Below, piece by piece: positions 1-5,847 of a stretch of 6,114 bases of DNA. A model generated the notes under the pieces. That model was not told the DNA's origin. It worked only from the letters and a program-made list of their open reading frames with translations, and made no database searches. This DNA comes from Clostridia bacterium. Lineage in GTDB: Bacteria > Bacillota > Clostridia > Saccharofermentanales > UBA5734. The position numbers and the translations under genes are program-made. The DNA lies in the NCBI GenBank assembly GCA_018056585.1, contig JAGPFK010000103.1:1-6114 (forward strand), in the 5' to 3' direction. Within the stretch, counting starts at the first letter, position 1. The number at the start of each line of letters is the position of its first letter.

Positions 1-1
1 T

Positions 2-229
2 TGGGAGTTTAACCTTCAATATGCAGACCGGCTGGGTCAGGCCGGCCTCGTGATATCCGGCACTTCTTTAGACAAAGCGCTGGTTGAAGCCGTTGAGCTG
101 GCGGATCACTCCTGGTTTGTGGGCGTCCTCTATCATCCTGAGTTTAAATCAAGACCCATACGACCCCACCCGCTTTTTGTGGCGTTTTTGAATGAGGCGC
201 TCCAATCTGCATATGCCACAGGAAAATGA
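2..229 (+). CDS. pyrG: CTP synthase, C-terminal fragment (5' end outside window)
   Basis: The last 75 residues of CTP synthase, which makes CTP from UTP, ATP and glutamine in the cytoplasm as the final step of de novo pyrimidine nucleotide synthesis. What is visible is the end of the class I glutamine amidotransferase domain: a WEFN-type segment, the SGTS stretch, then WFVGV..HPEFKSRP..PHPLF, which is the family signature. The His and Glu of HPEF complete the Cys-His-Glu glutaminase triad; the Cys lies upstream of the window. The full protein is normally about 535 residues, so only about one seventh is present. The frame is open from the first complete codon and ends at TGA, 24 nt before guaB, with no terminator between, which suggests co-transcription. 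Family assignment is secure from these motifs even though the synthetase domain is not visible. Confidence 0.95.
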   Translation, partial: WEFNLQYADRLGQAGLVISGTSLDKALVEAVELADHSWFVGVLYHPEFKSRPIRPHPLFVAFLNEALQSAYATGK

Positions 230-239
230 ACGGTTAGAC

Positions 240-253
240 GGAGGTGTAGGGAG
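240..253 (+). promoter_or_regulatory. Ribosome binding site of guaB
   Basis: GGAGG at 240-244 lies 9 nt before the ATG at 254. A second in-frame ATG at 260 would be 15 nt away, so the first ATG is the better start. Confidence 0.85.
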
Positions 254-1765
254 ATGGCTATGATTATCGATGAAGTATCGAGAACATTCAGTGAATATCT
301 GTTGATTCCCAATCTGACAACACGGGATTGTATTCCGGAACGTGTCAACCTGTCAACGCCAATTGCCCGCTACCGAAAAGGAGAGGAAGAAAGCCGGATA
401 CATATTCATATTCCTCTTGTTTCGGCCATTATGCAGGCTGTATCCGATTCGGGCATGGCGATCGCCCTGGCCCGCTGCGGCGGTCTTTCCTTCATCTTTG
501 CCTCCCAGCCGATCAGCAGTCAGGTCGAGATGGTTCGGAAAGTAAAAAAATATAAAGCGGGTTTTGTCACAAGTGATTCAAATGTGAAGCCGGACGCGAC
601 ACTGGCGGATGTGCTGGCCGTCAAGGAGAAAACAGGTCATTCCACCATTGCTGTGACAGAAGACGGGTCGCCGACTGGTCGTCTCCTCGGGATTGTCACG
701 AGCCGTGACTATCGTATTTCGCGCACACCCCTCGATACGCCGGTTAAGTCTTTCATGACGCCATTTGAAAACCTGGTCTATGCGAAAGAAGGCATCAGTC
801 TCAGTGAAGCCAATGATATCATCTGGAAGCATAAGATCAACCAGCTGCCAATCGTTAATGAAAAGAACGAATTGGTGGCCATGGTTTTCCGCAAGGATTA
901 TGATGAGCATAAAGAAAATCCCCTGGAGCTGCTGGATGACCACAAACGCCTTATGGTTGGCGCCGGTATCAATACGCACGATTATCGGGACCGTGTGCCA
1001 GCCTTAATAGACGCGGGCGCCGACATTTTATGCATCGATTCGTCGGATGGTTTTACAGAATGGCAAAAGGACACACTGGACTGGATTCGCGGTACTTATG
1101 GCGACGATGTGCTGGTTGGCGCCGGCAATGTGGTGGACGCGGAAGGCTTTCGATATTTAGCGAAAGCGGGTGCTGATTTTGTCAAAGTCGGCATTGGCGG
1201 CGGATCGATCTGCATTACGAGGGAGCAAAAAGGCATTGGACGGGGGCAGGCGTCTGCCGTCATGGCTGTAGGAGAAGCTCGCGATGAATGGTTTGAGGAA
1301 ACCGGTGTTTACATTCCGATCTGTTCGGATGGCGGCATTGTCTATGACTACCATATGTCGCTTGCTTTGGCTATGGGTGCGGATTTTATCATGCTAGGCC
1401 GTTATTTTGCTCGTTTTGATGAAAGTCCGACTCGGCGGCTTTTGGTCAATGGTACGTATGTGAAGGAATATTGGGGCGAAGGTTCAAACAGAGCCCGAAA
1501 TTGGGAGCGCTATGACATCGGCAATCAGGAAGACAGCAGATTGACTTTTGAAGAAGGGGTTGACTCTTATGTGCCTTATGCGGGAAAATTGAAAGATAAT
1601 CTTGATGTCACCCTTTCCAAGATCCGTGCGACAATGTGTGCCTGCGGAGCGCTGAGTATTGAGGAGCTTCAGGAAAAGGCCAGAATGGTGATCGTTTCCT
1701 CAACCAGCATTGTCGAGGGCGGGGCGCATGACGTTATTTTAAAAGAAAGTGAACGCCGGCCGTAA
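254..1765 (+). CDS. guaB: IMP dehydrogenase, divergent type with CBS domain pair
   Basis: Oxidises IMP to XMP with NAD+, the committed step towards GMP and GTP. At 503 residues it is slightly longer than the common bacterial enzyme (about 485-490). The TIM-barrel catalytic domain is interrupted at about residues 105-220 by two CBS modules (GHSTIAVTEDG, LLGIVTSRDY, FMTPFENLV, NQLPIVNE), normally the nucleotide-sensing part. Active-site landmarks are CIDSSDG at 260-266, the catalytic loop GGGSICITRE with Cys320, the IMP-binding SDGGI at 358-362, and the mobile flap YWGEGSNRARNWERY at 406-420, ending in the Arg-Tyr pair (419-420) that activates water. Several loops differ from textbook sequences: GGGSICIT instead of GPGSICTT, DYH where SGD is usual after DGGI, and LGRYF where a Gly-Ser phosphate-binding loop is usual. 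All catalytic residues remain, so I infer an active enzyme of a separate subfamily. It sits between pyrG and greA on the same strand. Confidence 0.95.
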   Translation: MAMIIDEVSRTFSEYLLIPNLTTRDCIPERVNLSTPIARYRKGEEESRIHIHIPLVSAIMQAVSDSGMAIALARCGGLSFIFASQPISSQVEMVRKVKKYKAGFVTSDSNVKPDATLADVLAVKEKTGHSTIAVTEDGSPTGRLLGIVTSRDYRISRTPLDTPVKSFMTPFENLVYAKEGISLSEANDIIWKHKINQLPIVNEKNELVAMVFRKDYDEHKENPLELLDDHKRLMVGAGINTHDYRDRVPALIDAGADILCIDSSDGFTEWQKDTLDWIRGTYGDDVLVGAGNVVDAEGFRYLAKAGADFVKVGIGGGSICITREQKGIGRGQASAVMAVGEARDEWFEETGVYIPICSDGGIVYDYHMSLALAMGADFIMLGRYFARFDESPTRRLLVNGTYVKEYWGEGSNRARNWERYDIGNQEDSRLTFEEGVDSYVPYAGKLKDNLDVTLSKIRATMCACGALSIEELQEKARMVIVSSTSIVEGGAHDVILKESERRP

Positions 1766-1820
1766 AACCGGTCATCCTGGTTATCAAACCGCGCTTGAAT
1801 CAGAAAGGAGTTAAATAAAA

Positions 1821-2303
1821 ATGGCGGAAAAAGTCTATGAAATGACTTATGAGGGGATAAAAAAACTGCAAGATGAGTTGGATATGCGCAAAACGACCAT
1901 CGCGGCGGAGATTTCTGAACGCTTGAAAGAGGCGCGCTCTCTGGGCGATCTGACAGAAAACTCTGAATATGACGATGCAAAAACCGCTCAGGCGGAAAAT
2001 GAAATGCGCATCATGGAGATAGAATCGATTTTGAAAAATGCCAAACTCATTGAAGACGATGAAATCAGCAAAACGAAAGTCACATTGGGAGCGATGGTCA
2101 AAATCCGGGACGAAGACACAAGCGAAGAAATGGAGTATGTTCTGGTTGGTGCCAAAGAACAGGATATCTTCAGCAATCGGATATCCAGTGATTCTCCAGT
2201 CGGTGCGGCCATCATCGGGAAAAAGAAGGGGCAGGTCGTCGATGTTCGGACACCGGCCGGTATTCTGCATTACCGCATTGTCAAGATTTCACGCCCTTCA
2301 TAA
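1821..2303 (+). CDS. greA: Transcription elongation factor GreA
   Basis: Binds the secondary channel of RNA polymerase and stimulates cleavage of backtracked transcripts, rescuing stalled complexes. At 160 residues it has the family's usual length (about 157-160). Residues about 8-75 form the N-terminal antiparallel coiled coil. Its tip is the GreA signature ARSLGDLTENSEYDDAK, with Asp43 and Glu46 matching the acidic pair that coordinates Mg2+ at the polymerase active site. Residues about 82-158 form the FKBP-like C-terminal domain, including ISSDSPVGAAIIGKKKG and the end DVRTPAG.LHYRI. The start is supported by AAAGGAG at 1804-1810, 10 nt before the ATG. The gap of 55 nt after guaB contains only a weak short inverted repeat without a T run, so read-through from guaB is likely. 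GreA followed by lysS is, as I recall, a common order in Bacillota. Confidence 0.96.
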   Translation: MAEKVYEMTYEGIKKLQDELDMRKTTIAAEISERLKEARSLGDLTENSEYDDAKTAQAENEMRIMEIESILKNAKLIEDDEISKTKVTLGAMVKIRDEDTSEEMEYVLVGAKEQDIFSNRISSDSPVGAAIIGKKKGQVVDVRTPAGILHYRIVKISRPS

Positions 2304-2332
2304 CCCGGCCGCTGATCACCATGTCTTGTCAA

Positions 2333-2366
2333 CAGGCACCGGATGACTTTTCATCATCGGTGCCTG
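2333..2366 (+). other. Strong 14-bp hairpin in the greA-lysS gap
   Basis: Inverted repeat with left arm CAGGCACCGGATGA (2333-2346), loop CTTT (2347-2350) and right arm TCATC (2351-2355) plus CGGTGCCTG (2358-2366), interrupted by a two-base AT bulge. All 14 pairs are Watson-Crick. It starts 29 nt after the greA stop and ends 9 nt before the lysS ribosome binding site. No T run follows (next bases ACCATGAAAG), so it does not look like a standard intrinsic terminator. It could protect a processed mRNA end, attenuate lysS, or be a leftover repeat. The structure is seen directly; its role is inferred. Confidence 0.7.
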
Positions 2367-2375
2367 ACCATGAAA

Positions 2376-2386
2376 GAGAGGATTTT
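2376..2386 (+). promoter_or_regulatory. Ribosome binding site that sets the lysS start
   Basis: GAGAGGA at 2376-2382 is followed by the ATG at 2387, with 5 nt between GAGG and the start, which is short but workable. The in-frame upstream ATG at 2321 has no purine-rich site before it and would place the hairpin at 2333-2366 inside the coding sequence. Confidence 0.75.
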
Positions 2387-3886
2387 ATGCAGCAAAACCA
2401 AAAGCCGGATTCGGGCCTTGAACTGGATATGAACGAACAGATGAAGGTTCGACTGGAAAAGCTGCGGTCAATGAGAGGAAAGGGGCAGGATCCCTTTGCC
2501 GAAGTCAAATGGGATGTGACCCATCACAGCCTTGATATTTTAGAACAATTTGATGCCCTGGAAGGTCAGACAGTCCGCCTGGCGGGCCGCGTCATGAGCA
2601 AGCGGGGAATGGGGAAAGCGAGCTTTTGTGATCTTTCTGACTTTAAGGGACGCATTCAGCTCTTTGCAAAAATTGATGAACTCGGAGCGGATGCATACGA
2701 CGAATGGCAAAAACTGGACATTGGCGATATCATCGGCGTGGAAGGCGTTGTTTTCAAAACCAAACGGGGCGAGATATCGGTTAAGGTTAAGCGTTATCAA
2801 TTGCTGGCCAAAGCACTGCGACCCCTTCCTGAGAAGTACCATGGCCTGAAAGACACGGATACCCGGTACAGACAGCGTTACCTGGATCTGATTGTCAACC
2901 CCGAAGTGCGGGAGACTTTTATCAAGCGCAGCCTGATCATTCGCACACTGCGTCATGAACTGGAAAACCGCGACTTTATTGAAGTGGATACGCCCATGCT
3001 GCAAGTCATCCCCGGCGGCGCTGCCGCCCGCCCTTTTATCACACATCATAACGCGCTGGACATCGATCTTTATCTTCGCATTGCGCCGGAATTATATTTA
3101 AAGCAACTGATTGTCGGAGGCTTTGAGCGCGTTTTTGAAATTGGCCGCCAATTTCGCAACGAAGGCTTATCCATTAAGCACAATCCTGAATTTACACTTC
3201 TGGAAGCTTATCAAGCTTACACCGATTACTGTGGTATGATGGATCTGACTGAACAATTGATTGCGGCTGCAGCCCGGGCTGTCCATGGGAAGACACAAAT
3301 TGAGTGGCAGGGAAAAGAGATTGATTTAACCCCACCTTACCGCCGAATGACGATGAGGGAGGCCGTTTACCTTTATACGGGGATCGATTTTGATCAGGTG
3401 GACGGTGACGAAGAAGCCCGTTTGATTGCCAGGCAGCATCAGCTTGAAGGATTCAATGAAAAGATGCTGCGCGGCGAGATCATGAACCTTTTTTTCGAAA
3501 TCTGTTGTGAGGGAAAGCTCATTCAGCCCACCTTTATTCTGGATTATCCGATTGAGGTCTCTCCGCTGACTAAGAAAAAACAAGATCAGCCCTGGCTGAC
3601 GGAACGCTTTGAACTCTTTATCGATGGGCGCGAATACGCCAATGCTTATTCCGAACTGAATGATCCGCTCGATCAGCGAGAGCGTTTTGCAGCTCAGCAG
3701 AAGAAACGTGAGGCAGGCGATGAAGAAGCAAGCTTGATGGATGAGGATTTTTGTGTGGCACTTGAATATGGAATGCCGCCAACAGGCGGCTTGGGTATCG
3801 GAGTGGATCGGCTGGTTATGCTGTTAACGAATTCACCCTCCATACGCGATGTTTTGCTGTTCCCAACGATGAAACCCATCCGCTGA
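2387..3886 (+). CDS. lysS: Lysyl-tRNA synthetase, class II
   Basis: Charges tRNA-Lys with lysine using ATP in the cytoplasm. From the chosen ATG the product is 499 residues, typical for bacterial LysRS of class II; an in-frame ATG at 2321 would add 22 residues unlike the family and has no ribosome binding site. The OB-fold anticodon-binding domain covers about residues 60-145 (LAGRVMSKRGMGKASFCDLSD, 65-85). The catalytic domain follows: motif 1 around FIEVDTPML (Pro203) with GGAAARPF after it; motif 2 FRNEG..IKHNPEFT with Arg257, where Lys264 replaces the more usual Arg; and motif 3 GLGIGVDRLVMLL with Arg475, ending in RDVLLFPTMKP. All three class II motifs are intact, so the enzyme should be active. 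The 83-nt upstream gap carries a strong hairpin, but I see no T-box leader. The membrane protein gene follows after 34 nt. Confidence 0.96.
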   Translation: MQQNQKPDSGLELDMNEQMKVRLEKLRSMRGKGQDPFAEVKWDVTHHSLDILEQFDALEGQTVRLAGRVMSKRGMGKASFCDLSDFKGRIQLFAKIDELGADAYDEWQKLDIGDIIGVEGVVFKTKRGEISVKVKRYQLLAKALRPLPEKYHGLKDTDTRYRQRYLDLIVNPEVRETFIKRSLIIRTLRHELENRDFIEVDTPMLQVIPGGAAARPFITHHNALDIDLYLRIAPELYLKQLIVGGFERVFEIGRQFRNEGLSIKHNPEFTLLEAYQAYTDYCGMMDLTEQLIAAAARAVHGKTQIEWQGKEIDLTPPYRRMTMREAVYLYTGIDFDQVDGDEEARLIARQHQLEGFNEKMLRGEIMNLFFEICCEGKLIQPTFILDYPIEVSPLTKKKQDQPWLTERFELFIDGREYANAYSELNDPLDQRERFAAQQKKREAGDEEASLMDEDFCVALEYGMPPTGGLGIGVDRLVMLLTNSPSIRDVLLFPTMKPIR

Positions 3887-3907
3887 GTAAAATGATCATA
3901 GAAGGAC

Positions 3908-3920
3908 AGGGGGTGAGAGC
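3908..3920 (+). promoter_or_regulatory. Ribosome binding site supporting a GTG start
   Basis: AGGGGGTGA at 3908-3916 matches eight of nine bases of AGGAGGTGA. GGGGG ends 7 nt before the GTG at 3921, which supports this non-ATG start. An ATG at 3892 is in a different frame. Confidence 0.85.
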
Positions 3921-4940
3921 GTGTTATCAAGAGAGGAATGTCTTCAGATCCTGGGCCTGCCCGAAGACGCAAGCCCTTATGATATCGAACGCCGCTATAC
4001 GGTGCTGGTCAAACGGTATCGCGGTCAAACAGATCCGGAGACCATCCAGAAGCTGGACCAGATCACCCTGGCCTATAACATTTTGACCGGCCGTTATGTT
4101 GAACCGGAACCGATTGATCCGCGCCTTGAAAAAGTGATCTTCGGCAAAACACTCTACACGTGGCTTAATTTGTGGCATTATTGGCGTTGGCCGCTTTTGG
4201 GGATTCTTTTCGGCGCCATCTTTGTCGGGTCTTTGGTTTATTCCATTGTGACCAACAAGCCGCCCGACTTTCAACTGGTGGCCGCAGGGCAGTTTTATGT
4301 GACAGACGACGCTGAATCGCGCATCAAGCAGTATGTTTGCGAGAGTATAGAAGGCGTTGAAACCGTGGAGTTTCAATTTATCCCGCTTTCCTTTGATCAG
4401 CCGGAACCTACGGGGACAGATTTATTCCCAGCCGGCGCGGATCCCGAAAGTGAATACGCCTATGTGATGAAAATGATGGCTCTGATTGCTGGCGACACCA
4501 TTGAAATGTATATTTGTGAAAAAAGTGTTTTTGATCAGTATGCACCGCAAGGCGCGTTTTACGAGTTGGATCAGGTGTATCACAACCTGTCCGATTTGCC
4601 GGAGGATGTCCTTTCTAAAATCAAACCGCTGAGGCGTGTCTTTATAGAGGATTATGAAGAGACCGAAAATGCAGAACAAATCTGGCCGGATGAAGAAGCA
4701 ATGAACAAAGACACCTCTTTGCCGATCTATGGCCTGGATGTGACCGAATTGGAATTGCTCGAAGGTGTTGGCCTGTATGGGCAGAGCCAGATTTTAACCA
4801 TTGGTGTCAAAGGCGATCATTTAGAGCAGGTTGAGCAATTCGTGGAGCACTGGATCCGCGATTATGAGAAAATGCATGAGGCTCGGAAAGCCTATGAAGA
4901 GGCTTTGAAAGAAAAAACGGCCGCTTCTGCATTTGAATAA
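3921..4940 (+). CDS. Membrane-anchored protein with J-like N-terminus lacking HPD
   Basis: I do not recognise a named family. The 339-residue product starts at GTG behind a strong ribosome binding site. Residues about 6-57 resemble a J domain (CLQILGLPEDASPYDIERRY ... DQITLAYNILTG), but the position of the HPD tripeptide that stimulates DnaK ATPase reads Arg34-Gly35-Gln36 in KRYRGQTD, so canonical co-chaperone activity is unlikely. After a Trp-rich stretch (81-90), residues about 90-110 form one hydrophobic membrane segment. No cleavable signal peptide is visible, so the J-like part should face the cytoplasm and residues 111-339 the outside. The outer part is acidic and unassigned; a stretch EMYICEKSVFDQYAPQGAFYELD (195-217) faintly suggests a solute-binding-protein-like fold, a guess only. 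Residues about 298-333 look helical and charged. It follows lysS by 34 nt and is probably co-transcribed. The reading frame is secure, the function unknown. Confidence 0.85.
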   Translation: MLSREECLQILGLPEDASPYDIERRYTVLVKRYRGQTDPETIQKLDQITLAYNILTGRYVEPEPIDPRLEKVIFGKTLYTWLNLWHYWRWPLLGILFGAIFVGSLVYSIVTNKPPDFQLVAAGQFYVTDDAESRIKQYVCESIEGVETVEFQFIPLSFDQPEPTGTDLFPAGADPESEYAYVMKMMALIAGDTIEMYICEKSVFDQYAPQGAFYELDQVYHNLSDLPEDVLSKIKPLRRVFIEDYEETENAEQIWPDEEAMNKDTSLPIYGLDVTELELLEGVGLYGQSQILTIGVKGDHLEQVEQFVEHWIRDYEKMHEARKAYEEALKEKTAASAFE

Positions 4941-4951
4941 TCAAATAATCA
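4936..4951. repeat. Tandem 8-bp duplication at a convergent gene junction
   Basis: AATAATCA occurs twice back to back (4936-4943 and 4944-4951). The first copy contains the TAA of the plus-strand membrane protein gene (4938-4940); the second contains the TGA of minus-strand rsuA (4951-4949). Confidence 0.7.
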
Positions 4952-5686
4952 AGACTCCGTCCTGTTTTCCGAAAGCTGAACGGCCTCGTAAAGCGCGTCG
5001 ATTTCTTCTTGTGTGAGTTCGCGGCATTGCCCGGGAAGCAGATTTTTGTCCAGCTCAAGGGGGCCGAACGCGATGCGTTGCAAAGATTGGACTTCACGGT
5101 TGACTGCTTTTATCATCCGCTTGACCTGATGATATTTTCCTTCCTGGATCATCAGATCCGCCTCATTATCCCCCCGCAAACTCAAGATAGCCGGGCGGCA
5201 GACCAAACCATCCGGAAGCGGAAGCCCTTCTGCGAATAAACGGCCGATTTCTTCCGTTAAAGGCTCTCCACGATAGGTCAAGCGGTACGTTTTCCATATG
5301 CCGAAGCGCGGACTGGCCAGCCTGTGGTTTAGGGTGCCATCATTGGTTAGGATGATAAGACCTGTCGCGTCTCGATCCAATCGACCAACCGGTGCCAGGC
5401 CAACCTGTCGAAGGTTCTCTGGGATTTGTTCAGCGATCGTTGGTAAATGTGAATCATAAAGGGCGGTTACCCATCCGGCGGGTTTGTTTTGCATCAGATG
5501 AATAAAACGACGCACGAAGATGACCCGCCCATCCAAAGAAATGACAGCTTTTTGCGCCTCTTTGACGTCATAGGCAGGGTTTTTGACTCCTTGCCCATCT
5601 ACGGTGACACGACCTTGGTGAATGAGCCGCTTGATCTCCGAGCGGCTTCCGTAACCTGAATTTGATAAGATCCGGTCTAAACGCAT
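4949..5686 (-). CDS. rsuA: 16S rRNA pseudouridine synthase, RsuA/RluB family
   Basis: Isomerises a uridine in ribosomal RNA to pseudouridine; the closest match from memory is RsuA, which modifies position 516 of 16S rRNA. The 245-residue protein begins with an S4 RNA-binding domain (about 1-48: MRLDRILSNSGYGSR, then IHQGRVTVDG). The catalytic domain follows with NKPAGWV (67-73), the family motif GRLDRDATGLIILTNDG (101-117) carrying catalytic Asp104, KTYRL (132-136), and EGKYHQVKRM (182-191). The end FGPLELDKNLLPGQCREL resembles RsuA more than RluB, but target specificity is inferred. Length is normal for RsuA (about 230-245). The ATG is preceded on the minus strand by AGGAAGG (5700-5694) with 7 nt spacing, and by its own promoter. 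It runs tail-to-tail against the membrane protein gene with an 8-nt gap and no obvious terminator on either side. Confidence 0.92.
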   Translation of the reverse strand: MRLDRILSNSGYGSRSEIKRLIHQGRVTVDGQGVKNPAYDVKEAQKAVISLDGRVIFVRRFIHLMQNKPAGWVTALYDSHLPTIAEQIPENLRQVGLAPVGRLDRDATGLIILTNDGTLNHRLASPRFGIWKTYRLTYRGEPLTEEIGRLFAEGLPLPDGLVCRPAILSLRGDNEADLMIQEGKYHQVKRMIKAVNREVQSLQRIAFGPLELDKNLLPGQCRELTQEEIDALYEAVQLSENRTES

Positions 5687-5714
5687 ATATTTTCCTTCCT
5701 TTGCTGTCCGTTCT

Positions 5715-5744
5715 ATTATACCGGATATGCTTGGCCAAAATCAC
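5715..5744 (-). promoter_or_regulatory. Predicted promoter of rsuA
   Basis: On the minus strand a perfect TATAAT lies at 5720-5715. An imperfect -35, GTGATT at 5744-5739, sits 18 nt upstream and matches TTGACA at three of six positions. Transcription would start near 5708 and leave a leader of about 20 nt containing the rsuA ribosome binding site. The -10 is convincing; the -35 is weak. Confidence 0.65.
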
Positions 5745-5784
5745 GCTCTATGGATCAGATTTCGGCTGGCTTTTATTTTTCTAT

Positions 5785-5813
5785 TTCTCATGTGTTCTTT
5801 TTCATGTTAAAAT
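5785..5813 (+). promoter_or_regulatory. Predicted extended -10 promoter of the Smr-like gene
   Basis: TAAAAT at 5808-5813 is preceded by TG at 5805-5806, the extended -10 arrangement. TTCTCA at 5785-5790 matches TTGACA at four of six positions with a 17-nt spacer, and the region before it is T-rich. Transcription would start near 5820, giving a leader of about 28 nt. Prediction by eye only. Confidence 0.6.
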
Positions 5814-5826
5814 AAAAATGAAATAA

Positions 5827-5847
5827 GAGGAAGGAAATCGTTCATTT
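5827..5847 (+). promoter_or_regulatory. Ribosome binding site with long spacer before the Smr-like gene
   Basis: GAGGAAGGA at 5827-5835 contains two overlapping purine-rich sites. The nearer one ends 12 nt before the ATG at 5848, longer than usual. No other in-frame start lies closer upstream, and later candidates (GTG 5857, ATG 5860) would be still farther away. Confidence 0.6.

Noticed and set aside
1766..1820. Terminator between guaB and greA (AACCGG/CTGGTT)
   Set aside because: Only a short imperfect stem with no T run after it; not strong enough to call.
1800..2270. Minus-strand open frame of 156 codons opposite greA
   Set aside because: It lies fully antisense to a secure greA, has no ribosome binding site, and its translation is rich in Phe, Ile and Arg without a recognisable domain, as expected for the reverse of a Lys/Glu-rich gene.
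2326..2354. Possible promoter before lysS: TTGTCA with TTTCAT at 17 nt
   Set aside because: The -35 matches five of six bases but the -10 only four, and both overlap the hairpin, whose pairing explains the sequence better.
2321..2386. Longer lysS starting at ATG 2321
   Set aside because: The 22 extra residues do not resemble LysRS, there is no ribosome binding site before 2321, and 2387 gives the family's usual length.
2540..3049. Minus-strand open frame of 169 codons opposite lysS
   Set aside because: It is antisense to the conserved OB-fold and motif 1 region of lysS, with no domain or start signal of its own.
3927..4376. Minus-strand open frame of 149 codons opposite the J-like gene
   Set aside because: The plus-strand frame has a near-perfect ribosome binding site, a J-like pattern and a membrane segment; the antisense frame has none of these.
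4887..4906. Hairpin AAAGCCT/AGGCTTT near the end of the membrane protein gene as a terminator
   Set aside because: It lies inside the coding region. On the plus strand it is followed by an A run; on the minus strand the T run precedes the stem. Neither orientation fits an intrinsic terminator.
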